Shown here: positions 8,739 through 18,600 of the stretch, in pieces
How the letters are laid out: each line of letters opens with the position of its first letter
How positions within the stretch are numbered: position 1 is the stretch's first letter
Assembly: GCF_011752935.1 (NCBI RefSeq)
Contig: NZ_VWWO01000001.1
Span: forward strand, 1 to 64,000
From: Chitinophaga sp. Cy-1792
GTDB lineage: Bacteria > Bacteroidota > Bacteroidia > Chitinophagales > Chitinophagaceae
Reading direction: 5' to 3'
DNA length: 64,000 nucleotides
Notes under the pieces: model-generated
Database searches by the model: none
Told to the model about the DNA's origin: nothing
The model's input: the letters and a program-made list of their open reading frames with translations, nothing else
Position numbers and translations under genes: made by a program

Positions 8739-9132
8739 CTGAGTTTGAATTTAAAGTTTAAGTTCCGGGTATTGCGCAAAACGTATTCCTGTTTTGGGGC
8801 ATTACCGGTGTAAGTAGTGAAAAACTCCGGTGAATACTATAAAAAAGGCGGTGAACGCCAGTATTTCCGTTATACACGAATGTAGCGAAAGAAATGCACT
8901 AAAACGCTAATGCATAGCGAAACGATAAATTTTAAAAAAAGTTCATCCATTGCATGAAAAATTCATGCTAAAACAGTATGTTTATATGTACCTTTACACA
9001 ACGATAATTGCTCATTTTCAGGCGGATTATCGCAATAGATGAATGGGGCAGAATGGTAACTAAATCGATTTCTAAGGTTTCATTGTTTTCTAACTCATTT
9101 ATTTTTAATTACTTGGATCTAAGTCTTCTTAA
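8739..9132. other. Divergent intergenic region with small palindromes
   Basis: This gap separates lemA (minus) and the response regulator gene (plus); no gene was seen. It holds CGCTA-ATGCA-TAGCG at 8905-8919, a repeat of TAGCGAAA at 8883-8890 and 8915-8922, and a perfect 7-bp inverted repeat GCATGAA/TTCATGC with a 3-base spacer at 8952-8968. These could be regulator sites for either gene. Confidence 0.4.
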
Positions 9133-9597
9133 ATGAGTGCGCAACACATTAACATACTCTATATCGATGATGAAGTACACAACCTGAATGCATTTAAAGC
9201 TTCATTCAGAAGGCTTTATAATGTATTCACCGCTACTTCAGCCGAAGAGGCAGAAAAGCTGCTGCAAGAGCAGGAATTTCACATCATTATTTCGGATCAG
9301 CGCATGCCCAAAATGACAGGTATCGAATTCTTTGAATCTATACTTGAGCGTCACCCCGAACCAATCCGCATGTTACTTACCGGATATGCCGACATCAATG
9401 CCGTAGTTGATGCTATCAACAAGGGACAGGTGTATAAGTACTTCTCCAAACCCTGGAATGAAGAGGAACTGAAGCACAACATTGAAAAGGCCTACGAGGT
9501 ATATTCCCTGAGAAAGGAAAACAAAGAGCTGACAGCCAAATTATTAGATGTAAACGAGAAACTGGAGTTCCTCGTTCGTCAGAAACTGATTTCCTAA
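9133..9597 (+). CDS. Stand-alone response regulator receiver protein
   Basis: 154 residues. A receiver domain (about 7-125) has the acidic pair in YIDDE, the phosphoacceptor Asp55 in IISDQRMP, the Thr in LLTGYAD and the Lys in FSKPW. A C-terminal coiled coil (about 128-154) ends in FLVRQKLIS. There is no output domain, so it probably acts by protein-protein contact. Its receiver is clearly related to the one that opens the hybrid protein at 63034 (both start with LYIDDE and HNLNAFKA and keep DQ-MP and GY-D). No kinase is adjacent, so its partner is unknown. Confidence 0.9.
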   Translation: MSAQHINILYIDDEVHNLNAFKASFRRLYNVFTATSAEEAEKLLQEQEFHIIISDQRMPKMTGIEFFESILERHPEPIRMLLTGYADINAVVDAINKGQVYKYFSKPWNEEELKHNIEKAYEVYSLRKENKELTAKLLDVNEKLEFLVRQKLIS

Positions 9598-9912
9598 ACA
9601 GGTCAGATTGCCGGCATCCTTTACAATATTGCTATTACCTGTATTTCAATGTCAACCTATTCCAGCTGAATCATTGCCAACATCCTGATAAGGAATAAAT
9701 ACCTGCCTGTTAATTACAGAATTTTTATCTCCTTAAAATAATCCCGGACATTTATCTAACGAACAATGATTGAATAATCTATTTAGATAAAATATAGGCG
9801 ATTATATTTCATTGTATTCAATAGCAGATAATGCTGGTGGATAAGTTTTCGGCATGGCACAGTAAGCAAAATCCTTAACTTGCAGCCTTTGTGAAACTTA
9901 ACTTCATCAATC
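9598..9912. other. Intergenic region, no gene seen
   Basis: AT-rich stretch between the response regulator and the M20 peptidase. It has loosely matching repeats (TTTATCTAA and TTTAGATAAA about 30 bases apart) and a weak -7-like TAACTTGC about 40 bases before the peptidase ATG. Nothing stronger is visible. Confidence 0.4.
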
Positions 9913-11283
9913 ATGCAAGTTTGGAAAGATTACCAGGCTCAAAACAAAGATCGTTTCCTGGAAGAACTGCTGGATCTGTTACGCATACCTTCGGTGAGTG
10001 CAGATTCCCGTTTTAATAAAGACACAGAGCGTTGCGCTGAAGCAGTGAAACAACGCCTGATTGAAGCAGGTGCTGATAATGTAGAAGTATGTCCGACAGC
10101 TGGTCATCCTATCGTATATGGTGAAAAATTAATTGATCCTTCCCTGCCTACTGTACTGGTGTATGGTCACTACGACGTACAACCTGCTGACCCGCTGGAG
10201 CTCTGGCACAGTGGTCCGTTTGAACCGGTAATCAAAGATGGTAATATCTATGCCCGTGGCAGCGCTGACGATAAAGGTCAGTTCTACATGCACGTGAAGG
10301 CTTTTGAAACCATGAATAAAACCAATTCCATCCCTTGCAACATCAAATTTATGATTGAGGGAGAGGAAGAAGTTGGTTCTGCTAACCTGGGTATCTTCCT
10401 GAAAGAAAATAAAGAGCGTCTGAAAGCGGATGTAGTCCTGATTTCAGATACTTCCATGATCAGCCTGGAAGATCCTTCCATTGATACCGGCTTACGTGGC
10501 CTGGCTTATATGGAAGTGGAAGTAACCGGCCCTAACCGCGATCTTCACTCCGGTGTTTATGGCGGCGCCGTAGCCAATCCGGCTACTATTCTGGCTAAAA
10601 TGATTGCCAGTCTGCACGACGAAAACAATCACATTACCATCCCTGGCTTCTACGATCGCGTACAGGACCTGACTGCCGACGAAAGAGCTGCACTGAATGC
10701 TGCTCCTTTTGACGAGGAAGAATACAAGAAAGACCTGGGCATCAATGATGTATGGGGAGAGAAAGGTTATAGCACCATCGAAAGAACCGGTATCCGTCCT
10801 ACTTTGGAAGTAAACGGTATCTGGGGTGGTTATACCGGCGAAGGTTCCAAAACTGTTCTGCCTTCTAAAGCATTTGCGAAAATCTCTATGCGTCTGGTAC
10901 CTGACCAGGACTGGCATGAGATCTCTGACCTGTTCACCAAACACTTTGAGGCGATTGCCCCTAAGAGCGTGACAGTAAAGGTAACCAAGCACCATGGCGG
11001 TAGTCCGTATGTGACCCCGACAGACTCTGTTGCCTTCAAAGCAGCACAGCAGGCGATCAACGCTACCTTCGGTAAAGAACCAATCCCTGTACGTGGCGGC
11101 GGTAGTATTCCTATCGTGGCATTGTTTGAATCGGTACTGGGACTGAAAACCGTGTTGATGGGCTTTGGTCTGGACAGCGACAACCTGCACTCTCCTAACG
11201 AGAAATACGGTTTAGCTAACTATTACAAAGGAATTGAGACTATTCCTTACTTCCACAAGTATTTTGCGGAATTAAGCAAGTAG
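9913..11283 (+). CDS. M20 family dipeptidase / metallopeptidase
   Basis: 456 residues, the size of the M20 dipeptidase (CNDP-like) group; hydrolyses dipeptides or related amide bonds with two metal ions. Metal ligands are His86 in VYGHYDVQPAD, the Asp in GSADDKGQ, the catalytic and binding Glu pair in EGEEEVGS, an Asp in LISDTS, and a C-terminal His in DSDNLHSPNEK. An inserted dimerisation domain (about 210-360) follows the family pattern. There is no signal peptide, so it is probably cytoplasmic. It is monocistronic, with its own terminator. Confidence 0.94.
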   Translation: MQVWKDYQAQNKDRFLEELLDLLRIPSVSADSRFNKDTERCAEAVKQRLIEAGADNVEVCPTAGHPIVYGEKLIDPSLPTVLVYGHYDVQPADPLELWHSGPFEPVIKDGNIYARGSADDKGQFYMHVKAFETMNKTNSIPCNIKFMIEGEEEVGSANLGIFLKENKERLKADVVLISDTSMISLEDPSIDTGLRGLAYMEVEVTGPNRDLHSGVYGGAVANPATILAKMIASLHDENNHITIPGFYDRVQDLTADERAALNAAPFDEEEYKKDLGINDVWGEKGYSTIERTGIRPTLEVNGIWGGYTGEGSKTVLPSKAFAKISMRLVPDQDWHEISDLFTKHFEAIAPKSVTVKVTKHHGGSPYVTPTDSVAFKAAQQAINATFGKEPIPVRGGGSIPIVALFESVLGLKTVLMGFGLDSDNLHSPNEKYGLANYYKGIETIPYFHKYFAELSK

Positions 11284-11299
11284 TGCGATCGATATTCAT

Positions 11300-11343
11300 A
11301 AAATGGTTCGATTGGCCCTACGGCTGATCGGACCATTTTTTTT
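11300..11343 (+). terminator. Intrinsic terminator of the M20 peptidase gene
   Basis: A 13-bp stem (AAAATGGTTCGAT with ATCGGACCATTTT, one G-U pair) runs into eight T. It ends 12 bases before the next start codon. Confidence 0.8.
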
Positions 11344-11354
11344 AACTTCACAGT

Positions 11355-11753
11355 ATGAGTAGTACAAACGAGAAATTAAGAGTAGACAAGTACCTGTGGG
11401 CCATTAGGGTATTCAAAACCCGCAGCCAGGCAGCAGATGCCTGCGACGGTGGCAAGGTAAAAATGAATGGCGGAACGGTAAAAGCGGCAAAGCCCGTATC
11501 TGTAGGCGATAAGTTTGAGATCAAGACAGAAGCCCGTAAATGGGTGATTGAGGTAGTTGGATTACTGGCCAACAGGCAGGCTTATAGCGAGGCCATCAAA
11601 TACTATGTGGATAACACCCCTGAAGAAGATAAGCTGGCGCCTAAATATGAAGCCAGTGTGTTTCAGACCGGTAAACGTCAGAGTAAGATCGGGCGGCCGA
11701 CCAAAAAGAACCGCCGTACCCTGGATGGTTTTATGGATGGCGATGATGAATAA
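11355..11753 (+). CDS. S4 domain RNA-binding protein (Hsp15/HslR-like)
   Basis: 132 residues. An N-terminal S4 RNA-binding domain (about 8-70; RVDKYLWAIRVFKTRSQAADAC, GKVKMNG, VGDKFEI) is followed by a basic C-terminal tail (RPTKKNRR) ending in an acidic stretch. The arrangement matches Hsp15 (HslR), which in E. coli binds stalled 50S subunits that carry nascent peptidyl-tRNA. The orthologous role here is inferred from domain layout only. Confidence 0.88.
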   Translation: MSSTNEKLRVDKYLWAIRVFKTRSQAADACDGGKVKMNGGTVKAAKPVSVGDKFEIKTEARKWVIEVVGLLANRQAYSEAIKYYVDNTPEEDKLAPKYEASVFQTGKRQSKIGRPTKKNRRTLDGFMDGDDE

Positions 11754-11848
11754 TCCATCATCTGCCCTCCTGTAGCCCCTTTGCCATTGAAATCTCCTAT
11801 CTCTGCACAGTAGTTACGAGAAAAGATAAAAATCTCGTATTTGCGTAG

Positions 11849-11856
11849 TAATTTTG
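11849..11856 (+). promoter_or_regulatory. -7 element of the lysA promoter
   Basis: TAATTTTG fits TAnnTTTG and lies about 30 bases before the lysA ATG. There is no convincing TTTG at the -33 position, so only the -7 box is claimed. Confidence 0.55.
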
Positions 11857-11885
11857 CCAACTAATTTCTAAATCAAAGGATCAAA

Positions 11886-13109
11886 ATGCCTAAACAAAGT
11901 GACGTTCTCAGCACCGATTTCCTGGTGAAAATTGCGGAAGAATTTGGTACCCCCGTTTATATCTACCATGCAGAAAAGATTAAAACGCAGTACGAAAAGC
12001 TTCAGAAGGCTTTTCATAAGTCTGACACCCGCTTCTTTTACGCTTGTAAGGCATTGACCAACATCAACATCCTGAAGTACATCAATTCATTGGGTTGTGG
12101 TCTGGATACCGTTTCCATCCAGGAAGTACAACTGGGCCTGAAAGCCGGTTTCGATCCTAAAAATATCATCTTCACCCCTAACTGCGTTGATCTTCAAGAG
12201 ATTATAGCAGCGAAAAACCTGGGTGTGAATATCAATATTGACAATATTTCCATTCTGGAACAGTTCGGTAACCAATTTGGTGACAGTTATCCTATCTGTA
12301 TCCGTCTGAACCCTCATATCATGGCCGGTGGTAACTTTAAAATCTCCACAGGTCACGTAGACAGCAAATTTGGTATTTCCATTCACCAGCTGCGTCATAT
12401 TGAACGTATCGTGAAATCCACCAAACTGAAAGTAACAGGTTTGCACATGCACACCGGTTCTGAAATTAAAGACGTGGATGTATTCCTCCGTGGTGTGGAT
12501 ATCATGTTTGAAATGGTTCAGCAATTCCCTGACCTGGAGTCTATCGACTTTGGTAGCGGCTTTAAGGTAGCTTATCAGCCTGGAGATCCTGAAACTGATA
12601 TTGAACTGCTCGGTAAGAAACTGACCGACAAATTCAACAAATTCTCTGCTGATTATGCACGCCCGTTGCAGCTGTGGTTTGAACCAGGAAAGTTCCTGGT
12701 AAGCCAGGCCGGCTATTTCGTGGTAAAAGCGAATGTAATCAAGCAAACAACCGCTACCGTATTTGTAGGCGTAAACTCAGGCTTTAACCACCTGATCCGT
12801 CCTATGTTCTACGATTCTTTCCATCTCATTAAAAATATCTCTAATCCAAAAGGTACAGAGAGAATATATACTGTGGTGGGTAATATCTGTGAAACAGATA
12901 CCTTTGGCTGGGATAGAAAGATCAATGAAGTGAAAGAGGGTGATTTCCTGGTATTTTACAATGCCGGTGCCTACGGCTTCGAAATGGCATCTAACTTCAA
13001 CTCCCGCCTGAAACCGGCAGAAGTGCTTGTAAAAGATGGTATTCCGCAGCTGATCCGCAGGAGAGATACCCTGGAAGACCTGCTGAAAAACCAGATTGAA
13101 CTGGCTTAA
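11886..13109 (+). CDS. lysA: Diaminopimelate decarboxylase
   Basis: PLP enzyme that decarboxylates meso-diaminopimelate to L-lysine, the last step of lysine synthesis. 407 residues, typical length. The PLP-binding Lys is residue 55 (ACKALTN). Other fold III motifs are GLDTVS, the HMHTGSEI phosphate-site motif, DFGSGF, WFEPGKFLV, and the active-site Cys in GNICETDTFG. The ATG follows an AAGGATCAAA stretch. It is single, flanked by a -7 element and a strong terminator. Confidence 0.95.
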   Translation: MPKQSDVLSTDFLVKIAEEFGTPVYIYHAEKIKTQYEKLQKAFHKSDTRFFYACKALTNINILKYINSLGCGLDTVSIQEVQLGLKAGFDPKNIIFTPNCVDLQEIIAAKNLGVNINIDNISILEQFGNQFGDSYPICIRLNPHIMAGGNFKISTGHVDSKFGISIHQLRHIERIVKSTKLKVTGLHMHTGSEIKDVDVFLRGVDIMFEMVQQFPDLESIDFGSGFKVAYQPGDPETDIELLGKKLTDKFNKFSADYARPLQLWFEPGKFLVSQAGYFVVKANVIKQTTATVFVGVNSGFNHLIRPMFYDSFHLIKNISNPKGTERIYTVVGNICETDTFGWDRKINEVKEGDFLVFYNAGAYGFEMASNFNSRLKPAEVLVKDGIPQLIRRRDTLEDLLKNQIELA

Positions 13110-13119
13110 AATATAGCAT

Positions 13120-13170
13120 GATCGTAAGCTGTTATCATGCAAATGTCAGAATAACGGCTTACGATCTTTT
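13120..13170 (+). terminator. Intrinsic terminator of lysA
   Basis: A 16-bp stem (GATCGTAAGCTGTTAT with ATAACGGCTTACGATC, one G-U pair) with a 15-base loop is followed by TTTT. Confidence 0.8.
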
Positions 13171-13264
13171 AAATACAATATTGCCCCTTCTTATTCGTCT
13201 CCATTACTATCTGCCCCCCTGTATAACCTTCACTGTATTCAACTGTTATTAGTTTTGAAGAATT

Positions 13265-13272
13265 TATTTTTG
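13265..13272 (+). promoter_or_regulatory. -7 element upstream of the GAF protein gene
   Basis: TATTTTTG fits TAnnTTTG. ACTG stands 19 bases upstream as a weak -33 candidate. The start codon is 32 bases downstream. Confidence 0.55.
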
Positions 13273-13304
13273 CGAATCAGCTATGGTTCTGAATAATTAT
13301 TTAT

Positions 13305-15653
13305 ATGAAAATTTTAACTGCGCACCAGGATCTGTTCAACGATGATACAATGATTCAGTCAAACGTGTCGTTTGCCCCGTTTTTGCGCTTCTTACAGAAT
13401 AAGGTTGAAAAAGAGCACGACGGCAGGACTGTCTTCTATCAATATATACTCGACAAATTTCAGGATAAACCAGAATTACTGGGCCCTATCCCTGATGATA
13501 TGAATATGGACGAATACCGCAGTTACCTCGACCTGGTAATAGCGGCTATTTTCCCTGTTACCGTAGATACCAAAAAAGATATCTATGGCATCAGCATACC
13601 GTATAAATTCTCTGTATTTTATTATTCAGAGATGTTTAAACAGCTGTTTACCGGGGAGAACGATTTCCTGGCAACAGTGCCTCATGGCATGTCTATCGCA
13701 CGTGTAAAGCGTGACAAGAAAATCTGGTTATACAAACTGATCCTGGACAGACATTACCACTTCCCTATTGGTTATGCCAATGACATTATCCACACCATAG
13801 ATACGCCCGACGGACTGCGCAAACAGGTGAAAGTGAACATAGACGCACGTTTCGTGGATGTACGCGTAAAAGGTAAACTGCCAAAGCTGGATTACAACCA
13901 GTTTTGCACCAGGCAGATGTCGGTAGATATGCTGGAAACCTTACTGCCGCTGGATAATTTTGCGCTGGAAGGCTTTGCCATCTGGACCATTGAGGACGTA
14001 ACGCAATCAGAAGCGGTCAATACCATCAAAGGACTGGTTATGAACATGAACAGCACCAATGAGATCGACAGTTACCGATCATTGGAGCGTATGATTCCTA
14101 CCACCCTGGGGATTTTTGATATTACGGCACATATGGTGCCTTTTCCTAAAGTCAATGGTAAACCGGTGCTGGAAGAGCAGTTTACTTCTTCCGACCCTGT
14201 GCTGGGCATTGGCAATAAAAAGCAGCAACAGCTATTCTTTCAGCAGATGCTGGACTTCCTGCATGGCCGTCCGGAGCCACTGATCATTCCTGAAGTAACA
14301 GAAGAGAGTATCGCTAATTACCCATTCCTGAAATATCTTACCATGAAGAAAATCAGGAGCTTTATCCTCTTCCCTATCGTTCATAAAAAAGAATTGCTGG
14401 GTGTGCTGGAACTGGCAGCGTCACGCGCCAATGCTTTGTCTGAACGGCCACTGTGGCAGCTTCAGGGAATTTTTCCATTGCTGGTACTGATGCTGAACAG
14501 GAGTATCAATATCCTGGAAGGCCGCATCAACGAAGTAATCAAAGATCAGTTCACGGCCCTGCAACCTTCTGTGGAGTGGAAGTTTACCGATGCCGCCTGG
14601 AAATACCTGCTAACGCCGGAGGCTGAACGAAAAGACATCGGTAATATCAGCTTCGAAGAAGTGTATCCGTTATTTGGTGCTGTAGACATCCGCAACTCCT
14701 CTATAGAACAGGGTAATGCCATTCGTGAAGACCTGGAAGAGCAGCTACAGCTCATCAACGGCACACTGCAGGAAGTAGCAAAAACGGTGCACCTGCCTTT
14801 GCTGGAAGAGTTGCAGTTTAAGACGAGAGACATACTGGACAATCTTCATACTACCTTACTGGCAGGAGAAGAAGCTAAAATAAATGAGTTCATAGAACAG
14901 GAAATTCAGCCTGTGCTGGAACATCTCTGCAATAACAATGAAGAGCTGGAACCTGTGCTGAAACACTATTATTCCTATGTAGACGCGCATGAAGGCCATG
15001 TTTACCACCACAGAAGAGAATATGAAGAGAGTCTGGCCAAAGTAAACAGTGCTATCAATAAATACCTGGAGAAAGAGCGGCAGTATATCCAACAGTCATT
15101 CCCTTGTTATTTTGAGAAATACCGGACAGATGGTGTGGAGTATACGATTTACATCGGTCAGTCGATTGCCCAGGAGAAGAAATTCGACAACTTATACCTG
15201 CGTAACCTGCGACTGTGGCAGCTTTCATCGATGGCCAACATCGCCAGGATCACACATAAAATGGTCCCTGACCTGAAGATACCATTACAGACAACACAGA
15301 TGATACTGATGCACAGCGCGCCCATTACGATCAGCTTCCGCAATGATGAGCGCAGGTTTGACGTGGAAGGCGCCTATAACATCCGTTACGAGATCATCAA
15401 GAAACGGATAGACAAAGTGCATGTAAAGGATTCAGGGGAAAGACTTACCCAGCCGGGTATGATTGCCATTGTGTATTCTAATGTAAGGGAGATGGAAGAG
15501 TACAAGAAATATGTCACCTTCCTGCAGAGTAAGAATATTTTATTGCCTGAGCTGGAAATGCTCGACCTCGAAGAGCTTCAGGGCGTAAGTGGCCTGAAAG
15601 CTCTTCGGGTAAAGGTTAATTTAGATGGCCTCCCATCAGAATCTAAAGCCTAA
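13305..15653 (+). CDS. Large cytoplasmic GAF domain protein of unknown function
   Basis: 782 residues with no signal peptide or membrane helix. A GAF-like domain is visible at about 320-405 (MKKIRSFILFPIVHKKELLGVLELAAS). It is preceded by about 300 residues of mixed alpha/beta sequence and followed by a long helical, coiled-coil-rich part (about 460-610). The C-terminal region, about 620-780, is well ordered (DGVEYTIYIGQSI, GMIAIVYSNVREMEEYK) but matches no output domain I know. There is no kinase, cyclase, HD or DNA-binding motif. It starts at the only reasonable ATG after a -7 element. The last 18 bases overlap the convergent phosphatase-barrel gene. It may be a sensory scaffold; no function is assigned. 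Confidence 0.8.
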   Translation: MKILTAHQDLFNDDTMIQSNVSFAPFLRFLQNKVEKEHDGRTVFYQYILDKFQDKPELLGPIPDDMNMDEYRSYLDLVIAAIFPVTVDTKKDIYGISIPYKFSVFYYSEMFKQLFTGENDFLATVPHGMSIARVKRDKKIWLYKLILDRHYHFPIGYANDIIHTIDTPDGLRKQVKVNIDARFVDVRVKGKLPKLDYNQFCTRQMSVDMLETLLPLDNFALEGFAIWTIEDVTQSEAVNTIKGLVMNMNSTNEIDSYRSLERMIPTTLGIFDITAHMVPFPKVNGKPVLEEQFTSSDPVLGIGNKKQQQLFFQQMLDFLHGRPEPLIIPEVTEESIANYPFLKYLTMKKIRSFILFPIVHKKELLGVLELAASRANALSERPLWQLQGIFPLLVLMLNRSINILEGRINEVIKDQFTALQPSVEWKFTDAAWKYLLTPEAERKDIGNISFEEVYPLFGAVDIRNSSIEQGNAIREDLEEQLQLINGTLQEVAKTVHLPLLEELQFKTRDILDNLHTTLLAGEEAKINEFIEQEIQPVLEHLCNNNEELEPVLKHYYSYVDAHEGHVYHHRREYEESLAKVNSAINKYLEKERQYIQQSFPCYFEKYRTDGVEYTIYIGQSIAQEKKFDNLYLRNLRLWQLSSMANIARITHKMVPDLKIPLQTTQMILMHSAPITISFRNDERRFDVEGAYNIRYEIIKKRIDKVHVKDSGERLTQPGMIAIVYSNVREMEEYKKYVTFLQSKNILLPELEMLDLEELQGVSGLKALRVKVNLDGLPSESKA

Positions 15654-18600
15654 AGTGAAGTACGGTAGGGTTTCCTCTTTGGAATGCCCTACCACCGCTG
15701 TTACGATCAGTGCATTCACCGGAGACAGGTATATACCACCGCCCCAGCCATCATGCCATACATGCGAGGTTTCGTTGGCTGCCCACACTCTGCCTACATC
15801 ATTAAACACCAGCAAACCCACGCTGGCAGGCAACAGATAAGTTTTCACATCAAATAATTTCAGGCGCACTTCTGTATTGTTATATGCACCGGCTTCGCCG
15901 GCAAAGCGCTGGTTACGGAAGCCACGGAGGTTTTGCACGCCACCTACCGTATATGCCTGCCAGTAATCGAAGTTACCCCATACCTTTCCGCCACCGAAGC
16001 GACTTACCAGTACAAATCTGTCTGGATTATTGAAACTGAGGTAGATACTCAAGTCGGTATTGAATGTTCCGATGTTATTGCTGTAGCTGTTGAGTCCGCC
16101 GAGCCCGGTGAAGGTGGTTGTCCACAATACGCCGCGGGTAGCGATCAGTTTATTGTTACGGGTATCCAGCTGCAACACTACTTTACCGCCGACATAGCCT
16201 TTATTGGCGTAGGTGCTGGCAGAATCCAGGCCATTTACTGCCCAGTCGGTGATAAACCGGTTATGGTTTTCTCCTTTATTGAAAGCGTAATATCCGCCAA
16301 CAGGGCCGTAAGAGATATTGAATTTGGGACCGAAGTCTGTTTTCAGCAGCATTTCTGCGCTGTACAAGTTGAACCTGGCGCGGTAGTAGCTGATTTTGCC
16401 GGGTTTCGATTTATCAAAAACGGTTTCGTTGCCGAAGCCGAAGAAGTTGATGGTATTGTTCGGTGCTTTTGCGGTTACGCGGGCGACGAGGTCTGTTTTA
16501 CCGATAACATCTGTAAAAATCCCTTCATAGCGGAAGTTCCAGGCACGGGTAGCCAGTGCATGTGTGGCGGAAAATGTCTGCCTTGAAGCAAATGGTTCCT
16601 TTCTGAATCCGTGTTTGAGGTATTGCCCGCCGAGTCCTAACAGAATGCCATCATCTTTATTAAAACCTACGGCCAGTAAAGGAAGGAACTTATCGTATTT
16701 ATAGAAATTCCTGACATAGGTAATATTTTCAGGGTCGTTGGAGAGTCTTAATGCTTCCTGTCCTTTTACGTTAAAGGTATCTTTTCCGGTTTTCTGGTCG
16801 TATATGCGTATGCGTTTGCCTCCGTCCGCATTGGAGCTATCTACGTAGGAATCAGCGTCGGCGCCGCCTATCAGGCGGATTCGTATAGGTGTGCTGTTTG
16901 CTCCGGTGATTTCCCAGCGGTCTTTACCACCGAGACCATAGACGTTGAGTTCTTTGGTTTCTGCCGGATCAAATGTTCTGCTGTAGATGTTTTGCTGGAT
17001 TTCGTTTTTCTTGCTGATTTTATAAATATCCAGGGAGACGCCTCCATTATCTTTTTTATCGAGTTTGATGAGTTCATTTTTTTCGGTGGCCGGCACATCA
17101 ACTCTCTTGGCCAGGAAGCGGTAGTACCGCATCATGATGTCGTCCATATACTTCCTGCGTTCTTTCAGGGTATTGAGCATATAGGGATTTACGAGATGAT
17201 TTACCGTATCTGGAAATGCGGAAGCGGCGGCTTCCAACACGCTATCGGTCATTCTTTCCACGAGTTTACGGGTTTGTTTTTCCCAATCGCTTTTTTCTAA
17301 GCCATTGAGGAAAGAGCGATCGAAGTAGCGGGTAGAGAAGTTCCATGGGCCGATGTGTGGCGTATTTTTCCGGAAGCCGTAGAATTGCGGCATGAAGGCA
17401 GGTCTGGCCACAATACGAGGGAGGAAACCGGTATTAATAAAGAAGGCCTGATCGCGGTCACGAGGCACCGGCGAATAGTATTCCACCCCTTTATGTTTCT
17501 CTCTATACCATCTCCACTGGTCATCATGGCGATCATAATCTCCTATGTAGGTATCGAAAATACGGGCTCTCAGTACATTTTTCTGGTCTATAACGTTGTC
17601 ATTATCTCCCAGTACTCTGTCTAAAACCTTTGGTGTGTTATATGTTTTGTCTTTGTCGCCGGTTTTAGGTTCTCTTTCTTCCATGAGGTAGACATCATTT
17701 CCGAAGTCGTTGGCATAGATGCCCAGGATGGTATCCTTGGGAAGATATACGAATGTAGGATGTGTATGTGGTACTTTGGCAGCTTCCGCCAGGATGCTTA
17801 CTGCCAGCGGCGCATAAGGATTGGCTGCTGATATCTGGTCCTGTACTACTTCTCTGGCGATTGTTTCTCTCAGAATAGGCGGTATGGCTGCCGAAGGGTA
17901 TTTCTTCAAAGAACGCATGGCGTATTCGGTGCCGGTGCTGTCTTCCAGGCGAAGGGAGCGGGTTTGCATACCGCCGCCGCGCTGGAGTATTTTCAGTCCG
18001 CCTTTGGCTGTTCTGAGGTCGATCACCGGGAAGGTAACAGGGGCGGCCCAAACATCGCGGTAGTTCTTTCCTAACAGCCATTTATGGAACCTGCCTACAT
18101 CATTGTAGGTGGAGTCTGCCGGCAGGGTCACTTCTTTCGGCAGGGAAGCTGGTTGTTGAAATGTCAGCCCCAGGCGGCGGAAGTCGGAGAAATGCAGCAA
18201 TGTATCTTCAAAGGAAGGCTTGCTGAGATCGGAGGCCAGGAAATATTTAACATGAACGGAGCTGTCCTTTAAAAGTTCCAGTACGCTGAAACCATTATCG
18301 CAGGTGGCGTACAGCGAATTTTTGCCCATTTTCACGCGGTTATTTTTGGCGCCGCTGCCACTGACGATATAGTCGTTACCGTTATCTTTTATGAGCTGCA
18401 ATGTGTGATCATGGCCGGAAACAAAGACTACCGGGCCATGCTGTTTCGTAGCTTCTTCCACACCTTTCACCATTTCCTGGTATTGTGGATTGGGAAGATC
18501 TTCCGGTGTTCCGAAAACGCCCCTCGTAAGCGGATATATGGAACCGATTACCGGCAAAGGCAGGTACAGCCATGGTTTCAGGTCTGTCAGCGGGAAGATA

